A stretch of DNA of 64,000 nucleotides, from contig ONMV01000001.1 of the NCBI GenBank assembly GCA_900319005.1, positions 1 to 64,000 of the forward strand. The letters run 5' to 3'. Source of the stretch: an uncultured Bacteroidales bacterium (GTDB taxonomy: Bacteria > Bacteroidota > Bacteroidia > Bacteroidales > Paludibacteraceae). The position numbers and the translations under genes were made by a program. Below the pieces are notes generated by a model. That model worked only from the letters and a program-made list of their open reading frames with translations, did not search any database and had not been told where the DNA came from. Shown here piece by piece: positions 23,316 through 31,400 of the stretch (position 1 is its first letter; the number at the start of each line of letters is the position of its first letter).

Positions 23316-26300
23316 ATGAAGGGAAATATTTTCGTAGATAGAAAAGTGATGGCGGTTTGTATCTCGCTGCTGATCGCTTTAGTGGGCTTTATATGCCTCA
23401 AGACGCTGCCTATCGAGCAGTATCCGGACATCGCTCCTCCGACGGTAATGATCTCCACCTCTTATTCCGGTGCAGATGCCAACACGGTGATGAAATCCGT
23501 GGTGATGCCTATCGAGGAGGCGGTGAACGGTGTGGAGAACATGGCGTACATGACTTCGGAGGCTTCGGCTACCGGTGATGTCAATATCAACGTCTATTTC
23601 AAGCAAGGTTCGGATCCCGATATGGCGGCGGTCAATGTACAGAACCGCGTGTCAGCGGCTTTGGGATTACTTCCGCAGGAGGTGACCCGAGTGGGCGTAA
23701 AGGTTGAGAAACGGCAGAATAATATCCTGCAAATTGCTGCGCTCGTCAGCCGTGACGGGAAATTCGACATGGACTTCATTGCCAACTATATCGACATCAA
23801 CGTCAAACCTCGTCTCTTGCGTGTGACGGGTGTCGGCGCGGTGCAGTTGTTGGGAAACACCTATTCCTTGCGTATATGGATGAAGCCGGATGTGATGGCG
23901 CAATACGGTATTGAACCCAACGATATCTTTGCAGCTGTCGGTAACCAGAACATGGTGGCGGCTACCGGTGCTCTTGGCGAGCAGAGCGGCAACACATACC
24001 AATATAATTTGGAGTACAAAGGTCGTCTTCAATCCATAGAAGAGTTCGAGTCAATCGTTCTGCGTACGTCGAACGGCAATGTGCTGCATCTGAGGGACGT
24101 AGCGGACGTGGAGTTAGGCGCGCTGAACTATAGCTTCTCCTCGCGCGTGGATGAGAAACCCGGTGTGGCATTCATGATCAATCAGGCGCCCGGAGCTAAT
24201 GCTACTCAGGTCAATGCGGCGATTAATGAACTTTATGACCAGATTAAACAGACCATGCCGGCTGGTTTGGAGTTTACAATCTTGCAGACTTCTGATGACT
24301 TCCTCTATGCAGCTATTCATAACGTGGTAGAGACCCTCATCATCGCAATCTTGCTGGTCATCCTGGTGGTGTATTTCTTCCTGCAGAACTTCAAGGCGAC
24401 CCTCATTCCGTCGATCTCGATCATCGTATCGCTGTTAGGTACGTTCGCAGTGGTGAAAGTAGCGGGATTCTCCTTGAATATCCTGACGCTCTTTGCCCTC
24501 GTGCTGGCGATCGGTACGGTCGTCGATGATGCAATCGTCGTTGTCGAGGCGGTGATGGCGAAGATGGAGAGCGGTTATACTTCGGCATACAAGGCTACGA
24601 AAGATGCCATGAGCGAAGTGACGGTGGCTGTCATCAGTTGTACGCTGGTCTTCATGGCTGTATTTATTCCCGTGACCTTCATGCCCGGAACGAGCGGTAC
24701 GTTCTTCACGCAGTTTGGTATCACCATCGCCAGTTCGGTGGGACTCAGTTGCCTCTCGGCGCTGACCCTCTGTCCGGCGCTGACGGCTGTCCTTTTCAAG
24801 CCTAAGAAAGAAGAAACGAACGGCGAGAAAAGTTTTGCACAATATGTGAAAGAAGCGTACGACGCGGGGTACAATGCTATCTTAGGCAAGTATAAGAACG
24901 GTGTGTCTAAGTTCCTCCAGAATCCTCATCGCGCGTGGATTTGGCTCATTGCAGCCGTAGTGGCTATGGTGTTGGCTATGCGTGCGTTGCCTTCGGGACT
25001 GGTGCCGCAGGAGGACCAAGGTGTAATCATGGTGGATGTGACAGCTCCTGCCGGTTCACCGCTTGTAGAGACAGATAAGATCATGGCACAGGTGGAGGAA
25101 CATGTGCTGCGGCTTGAGGAAGTGGAGAGTTATGCGAAGATCTCCGGTTTCGGTCTGATCTCCGGTACAGGTGTGAGCTATGGTACGCTTGTTGTCCGCC
25201 TCAAACCTTGGGATCAGCGTAAGGGAATCGAGCACTATATCGATTATGTGATGGCAAAACTGTACCTCTCTTGCGAGGATATCAAAGACGCACAAGTCAT
25301 TCCGTTTCAGATGCCGCAGATTCCGGGTTATGGTAACAGTAACGCAATCGATTTGCAGATGGAGGACCTGCAAGGAGGTGACATGTCGCAGTTCAACGAT
25401 ATTGTGAATAACTTCCTTGCTGAGCTTCAGAAACACCCCGAGGTGCAGATGGCGATGTCGCTCTACAGCGAGTCCTTCCCTAAATACAAGGTCGATGTCA
25501 ATGCTACCCAGTGTGACCGAGCTGGCATCTCGCCGGATGTGGTTCTGAACACCCTTGGCGCATATTGCGGTAGTGCGTATATCAGTAACTTCAACCAGTA
25601 TGGTAAGGTCTATCGTGTCATGGCGGGCGCTGCGCCGGAATATCGTCTGGATCCTTCGTCGCTGAATAATATCTTCGTCAAACTGAATGGAAAAATGGTA
25701 AATGGCGAAATGGTAAGCGAAATGGCTCCTATCGCGCAGTTTGTTACGCTCACTCCGGCTGTCGGTTCGGCTACTCAGAAACGCTTTAACCTCTATCAAT
25801 CAATCGCTTGCTCCGTACAACCGAGCGCCGGTTACAGCGAGGGTAACGTGCAGAAGGTGATTGAAGAGGTAGCAAAGACACACCTGCCGACGGGCTATAC
25901 GTTCGAGTACGGAGGTATGAGCCGTGAGTTGCAGGCAAACAGCAAATCTAACCTTACCGTCCTCATCTACCTCGTTTGTATCTTGTTGATTTATATGATT
26001 TTGGCTTCGTTGTATGAGTCCTATTTCATTCCGCTGGCAGTCCTGCTGTCTGTGCCTTTCGGTCTGATGGGTTCGTTCGCTTTCTCTTGGCTCTGCGGTC
26101 AGGAGAATAATATCTACCTCCAGACCGGTGTGATCATGTTGATCGGTCTGCTCGCGAAGACGGCTATTCTGATTACCGAGTTCGCTGTTGAGAAACGCAA
26201 ACAGGGTATGCCTATCATTGAGGCGGCTTTGGGGGCTTGTGAGGATCGTCTGCGTCCTATTCTGATGACTGTTGTGACGATGATTGCAGGTATGATTCCG

Positions 26301-27878
26301 TTGATCATCGAAGGCGGTGCCGGAGCAAACGGTAACCGCGCTTTGGCTATCGGTGTGACAGGTGGTATGGCTGTCGGAACGCTTGCGCTCGTCTTCGTCG
26401 TCCCCGCGTTCTATATTATATTCCAGAAACTCCACGAGCGCTTCCAAGGCACCCCCGAACCCGTCGAAGAAGAAAATCCAACAGGAGAAACCGCTCCTAC
26501 AGTGAAGCGGTCTAACAGCGCAAGCGGTCTAACAGCGATAGCGGTCTGTGTGTTAGCACTATCCCTCTCTTCCTGCGGCGTGTTCAAAAAATACGAACCG
26601 GCGCAGCAGGCACCGCAGGACAGTTTGATTACGGCGGTGAGTGCGGAGAACTGGCAGACCTATATCACCGATCCAATTCTGCAGGGACATATCCGCAAGG
26701 CGCTGGAGAACAACGTCGATTACCGTTCGCGCAAACTGGCTATCCAGGAAGCGGACGCCCGACTCAGAGCCGCTAAGTTAGGCTTTCTGCCGACCTTGGC
26801 TATCTCGCCGGCAAACGTGGGTGTCTCAGGTACTTATACGCCCGATGCCGGTACGTCCGGAGCTACTCTGACTTATCAGGTACCGCTCTCTCTCAACTGG
26901 GGTGGGGAAGGCTTCGGAACGATCACGAACCGCAAGCGTCAGGCGCAGGTGCTCCGCGAACAGGCGGAGGATAACCGCGCGGCTGCCCATGCCAACCTCG
27001 TTGCTACTGTGGCACGTACCTATACCCAACTGCAGTTGTTGGATTACCAGGGAGTAATCCTTGACAGCACCGAAGTGATCTGGCAGCAAGTTCTCGAGAT
27101 TCAGCGTGTTTTGGTCAAGAATGGACAGGCTTATTCGCCTTCTATCGGTCAGATGGAAGCTTCGCTCATTAATGTGCAAATCCAGCGCAAGCAGCTCTTG
27201 GAGCAGATCCATTCGTTGGAACTCTCTATGTGCCTGCTGCTCAATGAAGAGCCCCACAAGATTGCCCGTTCGCCGTGGTCCAGTTATTCCTTCACTCCTT
27301 GGACGCTCGAACCTGTTCCGGCTTCCCGGCTCAGCAATCGTGCTGATGTCCGTGCGGCAGAGCGTAATGTAGCGGCGGCTTTCTATCAGACCAACATGGC
27401 GAAAGCGGCTTTCTGTCCCGCCCTTTCCCTTTCCGGACTCGTGGGATGGACCAATAACGGCGGTATCGTTGCGAACCCCGGTCAGTTACTGATGAATGCG
27501 GCGCTGGGGCTCTCGCAACCGATCTTTGCTGGCGGCAAACTCAAGGCAAACCTCAAGATTGCCAAACTGCAACAGGAGGAAGCAGCTGAACGTTATATGG
27601 AGACGATGCTCAAAGCAGGAAGCGAAGTCAATGACGCTATTTTCCGTTGCAAAAGTGCCCAAGTACAGGATAGCCTCTATCAACGCCTTCTCACAACCCA
27701 GAGCGAGTCTTATCACGGAACTTGTGAACTGATGAAAAAAGGCAAGGCATCTTATCTGGAGGTGCTTACTGCGCAGGAGAATTACCTCAATGCACAACTC
27801 TCCGATGTGACGAACAGGTATAACGGACTGATCAGTCTCATCGACCTCTACGTCGCCCTCGGAGGTGCCACCAAATAG
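23316..27878 (+). CDS. Fused RND efflux pump (HAE1 type) and outer-membrane factor lipoprotein
   Basis: One open frame of 1520 codons. Residues 1 to about 1045 are a complete AcrB-like proton antiporter: TM1 near 10-30, the DD pair in IGTVVDDAIVVVEA (TM4), the TM10 lysine in MLIGLLAKTAILITEFA, and a terminal helix ending FYIIFQKLHERF. A linker (about 1046-1062) leads to VKRSNSASGLTAIAVCVLAL and a lipobox LSSC with C1087, then a TolC/OprM-type outer-membrane factor (about 1090-1520) with both helical repeats. An in-frame GTG at 26502 could start the second part independently. If fused, the RND C-terminus would be cytoplasmic and the second signal peptide would act as TM13, so signal peptidase II could split the product. 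Two short repeats lie inside (25687-25725 and 26500-26548). Confidence 0.9.
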   Translation: MKGNIFVDRKVMAVCISLLIALVGFICLKTLPIEQYPDIAPPTVMISTSYSGADANTVMKSVVMPIEEAVNGVENMAYMTSEASATGDVNINVYFKQGSDPDMAAVNVQNRVSAALGLLPQEVTRVGVKVEKRQNNILQIAALVSRDGKFDMDFIANYIDINVKPRLLRVTGVGAVQLLGNTYSLRIWMKPDVMAQYGIEPNDIFAAVGNQNMVAATGALGEQSGNTYQYNLEYKGRLQSIEEFESIVLRTSNGNVLHLRDVADVELGALNYSFSSRVDEKPGVAFMINQAPGANATQVNAAINELYDQIKQTMPAGLEFTILQTSDDFLYAAIHNVVETLIIAILLVILVVYFFLQNFKATLIPSISIIVSLLGTFAVVKVAGFSLNILTLFALVLAIGTVVDDAIVVVEAVMAKMESGYTSAYKATKDAMSEVTVAVISCTLVFMAVFIPVTFMPGTSGTFFTQFGITIASSVGLSCLSALTLCPALTAVLFKPKKEETNGEKSFAQYVKEAYDAGYNAILGKYKNGVSKFLQNPHRAWIWLIAAVVAMVLAMRALPSGLVPQEDQGVIMVDVTAPAGSPLVETDKIMAQVEEHVLRLEEVESYAKISGFGLISGTGVSYGTLVVRLKPWDQRKGIEHYIDYVMAKLYLSCEDIKDAQVIPFQMPQIPGYGNSNAIDLQMEDLQGGDMSQFNDIVNNFLAELQKHPEVQMAMSLYSESFPKYKVDVNATQCDRAGISPDVVLNTLGAYCGSAYISNFNQYGKVYRVMAGAAPEYRLDPSSLNNIFVKLNGKMVNGEMVSEMAPIAQFVTLTPAVGSATQKRFNLYQSIACSVQPSAGYSEGNVQKVIEEVAKTHLPTGYTFEYGGMSRELQANSKSNLTVLIYLVCILLIYMILASLYESYFIPLAVLLSVPFGLMGSFAFSWLCGQENNIYLQTGVIMLIGLLAKTAILITEFAVEKRKQGMPIIEAALGACEDRLRPILMTVVTMIAGMIPLIIEGGAGANGNRALAIGVTGGMAVGTLALVFVVPAFYIIFQKLHERFQGTPEPVEEENPTGETAPTVKRSNSASGLTAIAVCVLALSLSSCGVFKKYEPAQQAPQDSLITAVSAENWQTYITDPILQGHIRKALENNVDYRSRKLAIQEADARLRAAKLGFLPTLAISPANVGVSGTYTPDAGTSGATLTYQVPLSLNWGGEGFGTITNRKRQAQVLREQAEDNRAAAHANLVATVARTYTQLQLLDYQGVILDSTEVIWQQVLEIQRVLVKNGQAYSPSIGQMEASLINVQIQRKQLLEQIHSLELSMCLLLNEEPHKIARSPWSSYSFTPWTLEPVPASRLSNRADVRAAERNVAAAFYQTNMAKAAFCPALSLSGLVGWTNNGGIVANPGQLLMNAALGLSQPIFAGGKLKANLKIAKLQQEEAAERYMETMLKAGSEVNDAIFRCKSAQVQDSLYQRLLTTQSESYHGTCELMKKGKASYLEVLTAQENYLNAQLSDVTNRYNGLISLIDLYVALGGATK
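25687..25725. repeat. AATGGTAAATGG repeat inside the RND gene
   Basis: Units of AATGGTA/AATGGCGA encode a run M-V-N-G-E-M-V-S-E-M (about residues 796-805) in a periplasmic loop, just before APIAQFV. The homologous position in AcrB-like pumps is normally a short turn. Related repeats are at 11755-11817 and 35468. Confidence 0.75.
26500..26548. repeat. AGCGGTCT repeats at the RND/OMF junction
   Basis: CAGTGAAGCGGTCTAA, CAGCGCAAGCGGTCTAA, CAGCGATAGCGGTCTG: three units of the family also found at 5424-5498. They encode the linker and the first residues of the lipoprotein signal peptide. Confidence 0.85.
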
Positions 27879-27901
27879 CATCATAGACACGAAAAATGAT
27901 A

Positions 27902-27927
27902 AAAAGAGGCTCGTAAAAGCCTCTTTT
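27902..27927 (+). terminator. Terminator of the efflux operon
   Basis: 10-bp stem AAAAGAGGCT / AGCCTCTTTT with a 6-nt loop, extended by T residues. Confidence 0.85.
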
Positions 27928-27979
27928 TTGATGCTTTTCAAAAAAAATGAGGGTAAAAATGCATTTTTTTGCTAAAAAA

Positions 27980-28011
27980 TTTGGTCATGTCAAAAAAAAG
28001 CAGTACCTTTG
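27980..28011 (+). promoter_or_regulatory. Promoter of the tRNA-Asp/tRNA-Arg unit
   Basis: TTTG 27980-27983, 20-nt spacer, TACCTTTG 28004-28011, a perfect consensus match, about 75 nt before tRNA-Asp. Confidence 0.85.
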
Positions 28012-28084
28012 CACCCGCTTTTGAAATCGAAGGCACTTGTGCCGAGAAAAAACGGTTTCTGAGCACTTTTGAAAAGTAACTACT

Positions 28085-28158
28085 GGTGCGGTAGTTCAGT
28101 TGGTTAGAATACCGGCCTGTCACGCCGTAGGTCGCGAGTTCGAGTCTCGTCCGCACCG
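28085..28158 (+). tRNA. tRNA-Asp (GTC)
   Basis: Acceptor GGTGCGG/CCGCACC, D-arm GTTCAGTTGGTTAGAAT, anticodon loop CTGTCAC, T-arm GCGAG-TTCGAGT-CTCGT, discriminator G, no encoded CCA. The base pair closing the anticodon stem (27-43) is C opposite T, a mismatch, and the first T-stem pair is G-T. Confidence 0.95.
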
Positions 28159-28161
28159 CAA

Positions 28162-28179
28162 GACCAGCGATAGCTGGTC
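28162..28179 (+). terminator. Hairpin between tRNA-Asp and tRNA-Arg
   Basis: GACCAGC GATA GCTGGTC, 7-bp perfect stem with tetraloop. No T-run, so a processing signal or transcript stabiliser is as likely as a terminator. Confidence 0.5.
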
Positions 28180-28195
28180 AACTTTTCAAAAGAGG

Positions 28196-28269
28196 GGTCC
28201 ATTAGCTCAACTGAATAGAGTACCACACTACGGATGTGGGGGTTGCAGGTTTGAATCCTGCATGGATCA
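28196..28269 (+). tRNA. tRNA-Arg (ACG)
   Basis: Acceptor GGTCCAT/ATGGATC with one G-T, D-arm GCTCAACTGAATAGAGT, anticodon stem CCACA/TGTGG with loop CTACGGA (anticodon ACG, expected to become ICG), T-arm GCAGG-TTTGAAT-CCTGC, discriminator A. No encoded CCA. Confidence 0.95.
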
Positions 28270-28282
28270 CAAAACGAAAAGA

Positions 28283-28325
28283 AAAACCTCATCTGAGAGC
28301 TTGTTCTCAAGTGAGGTTTTATTTT
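28283..28325 (+). terminator. Terminator of the tRNA unit
   Basis: AAAACCTCA / TGAGGTTTT stem with a second small stem (GAGAGCTTGTTCTC) in its loop, then ATTTTTTG. Confidence 0.85.
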
Positions 28326-28367
28326 TTGTTTTGTAGAACTCGCCCACGGCGAGGGCTAAGGATTACG

Positions 28368-28431
28368 AAGCAATCCTGCGTATAAGAAATCCTGCATATA
28401 AGCAATCCTGCATATAAGCAATCCTGCTTAT
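28368..28431. repeat. Four 16-bp tandem units AAGCAATCCTGCATAT
   Basis: Units at 28368, 28384, 28400 and 28416, each with at most two changes. On the minus strand the last unit supplies the TAA stop of the TamB-like gene. No spacers, so not CRISPR. A small hairpin CTCGCC CAC GGCGAG (28339-28353) precedes it. Confidence 0.92.
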
Positions 28432-31400
28432 TTTTTCTCCTTCTTGTCTTTCTTCTTGAGGGAAGGCCAGTTGAAGTCTTTCTTCCACATGAGTCCAAAG
28501 CCTTGAATAGTAGAAGCCTGACGCAGCGAGTATTTATCCACGGTATGGGTATAACCTTTGAGTCTCCACTGCCCGTCTTCGGTCAGCAGTACTTCTACGT
28601 CCAAATCGCCAAAGAAAGGTTGGTTCGACACATCATTATAGCGGTATCCCACATTTCCATTGATGACAAGCCGATCTACCGGTTGAAGCTGGAATTGCGC
28701 TTCGTATTCCTGTGTGGCTGCAGCTCCTTCTCCGTCAGCACGGATAGCGACGCCCAGAGTGATCACATTGGTCAGCTTGGATAACCATGCGTTAATCTGC
28801 CCTGTGACGGTAGAAGAGAGAAGTGAATAAGTGGAGTTGAGCGTTGAGTTCTCATTCGTTTTCATATTCTCCGGTGGGTAGAACCGACCGAACACAAGGA
28901 GGTAAATAACCTGCCTCATCAGCATCTCGTCGGTGTTGATGATTTGGCGTACTTGTTGTTGCACGGATTGGTCGCTGGTGGGGAACTCAAGCGAGAAACT
29001 GAGAGTTGGTTCCTGCAAAGCTCCGCTCAAATGCAAACAGGTGAGTACGGGTATATTGCTGCGGTTGGTAGCTACTTGCGAAGCATCGTCGCCGAAGAGG
29101 TCTTTGATGTTCGCGGTTACGCGGTACTTGGCGGTTACGTCCAGTTGAGGGTTGCCCGGGTTACCGGAGAAGATGATGGTCGAACCATCACCGATAGTGA
29201 ACTCTTTGCGAATCATGTTAGCGATGGTGTAACCGAGTGTACCGCGTTCGATATCATAAGTTCCTAACAGACGTACATCTCCCGTCTCGGTGTCGTAGAA
29301 GAGCCGCAGGGCACCCGTTCCGCGTGCCTGAATCATATCGCCGTTTCGTTCCCCGATCACCAGTTGGAAAACCAATTGTGGGGTCACTTCTATACCCAGT
29401 TTCAATTGGCATCGACCGGAACGGTGGAAAGAAGTGTCCCGTTGTGCTTTCTCCACAATATCAATATTATCCAAGTCGGTCTCGATGATAGTATCGGAAC
29501 TTAACTCCGGGTGCTCCACAAAGTGGATGAAACTTGAGGATGAAGCAGAGGATATATTATCCACACTCAGTCGGAAGCGGGAGTTTCTTGAGGTACGAGT
29601 ATCGGCATCTACTACGAGATCATCTTCATTTCCCGTTACGTCCACATGTCCGGATGCGTACACATGCCCGCGAAGCATCTTGCCCGGTTGCTCATCGTCG
29701 AAGACCAGCGCATCGTGTGCATCCACATGCAGGTCAAGTTGAAAATCCTTGAACTGATCATGATAGATTGCTCCGTTGACCTCCAGTTTATTGCCTTCTG
29801 AGTCACGCAGTCGTACGTTCGGGAACACGATGGACGTTGTGTCCATGACGAGTGTGTCTTCCGGAATAGTGTATCGTGCTCCGGTCCACGGCAAAGTGAA
29901 GGAAGCGTTCTGTGCGGCAGCGCGCAACAATACATACGTTAGCCCGGGTTTGCCTCCAACGACCACATGTCCGGTCGCATTGCCGTCCAGATTCTGCAGC
30001 ACGCTCGCGGTCCAGTGATTGACGAATGCTAACGGCACGGAGTCAGTAGTCATATCCAGTTCCCAAGCCCCTTGATCGAACAGCGCCTTGCCGTCCAAGT
30101 CCACTACTTTGCGGTCGGTGCGATAAACGTCAGCATGGAATCGAAGGGAGTCTTTGATGCCTAAATCCACTTCCGCATCACCAATGTAGCAGTTATTGAG
30201 TCCTAATGAGTCGATATGTATCTTCGTCTCGATAGAGGGCTTGTTGAGCAAGGAAGCTATGTTCGCGCGTCCGGAGAGCAGTCCGTTAAAGGAGATGGTT
30301 TGTACCGGCAGGAAGAACGGCACGACATATGCAGCGTTTATCTTGCGTAGATCGACAGCCAGAGTGTCTTGTTTCCGCTTGGAAGCTAATCCGTCTGCGC
30401 GGATATGTTGACCGTTTCCTTCGAAGACGAAATGGTCTATCTGTACGGTCGTGTCTGCCGCACAGTAAGTGATGCGGCTTTCACCGAGCGTGTAGGTCGA
30501 ATCCTTGAGTTGCAGCATTCCCGGCATGAAATGCAGGTCCACCAAGGGCTTATGTTTGTATTTGGAGAAATGAGTGATGAACCGTATATCTCCTCCATAC
30601 GAACCGGCTCGCTGTGCCGCCAGAAGGGCACGTCGACGCTCACCAAAGGTCAGATCCGAACTGAGCGCACGTTGCAGTTCGCGCGGACTCAGGTTCCTCC
30701 ATCCTTCCGGCAGTTCGGCATCTATATCCGATTGTTGACGGAGGGTGAGGTGGGTCAGCAGCGTGTCTCTAAAAGCCAGCGTGGAGAGCACGGTGTGCAT
30801 CTTCATAGCTTCGGCAGATATACTCAGCGCTAATCCGGAACCGGCTTGGGATTGCACGGCATGACGCAATGTGTCCACGGTGCTCAGCGTGATTGTGAGA
30901 TCATGTACTGGAGTGGATGCAGCGCGTACACCCGGAGCGAAGAAACGGAAATCCAATTGTGGTTCTGCTCCCTCCCGAAGCATCACTTTTGTATGCATAG
31001 AGGGGTGATCGCTCAATGTAATGGGGGCGGTAAAGAGCCGTTGGATATCTCTTAGACGCTCACCGTTCGCTTGTAATTGGAAGGATACGGGTTCCCACTG
31101 TTTCCCGGAGGACGGAATGGCAGATGGCAAATAATGATGCATCATCGCTTGGAAAGCCGGGGTGATGTCATGATAGCGGAAGATGCCGTCCAAATCTGCA
31201 TGCAGGTAGTCGCTGTTGAGGGAGAACGTCTTGCGGTTACCGTCATCTGCTTCCACCAAAAGGGTTAACTGCCGCATGAGGATGGAGTCGCTCCGTGTGG
31301 CAAAAAAGAGTGAATCCAATACCAGATATCCGCTCATCTTATCCACATCCACACCATTCAGATCCACAGCCAAAGCGAAGGATGTACGCAGGTCTTTGTT

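Noticed and set aside
28368..28431. CRISPR-like tandem array
   Set aside because: Units are contiguous with no unique spacers and there are no cas genes, so it is a simple tandem repeat.
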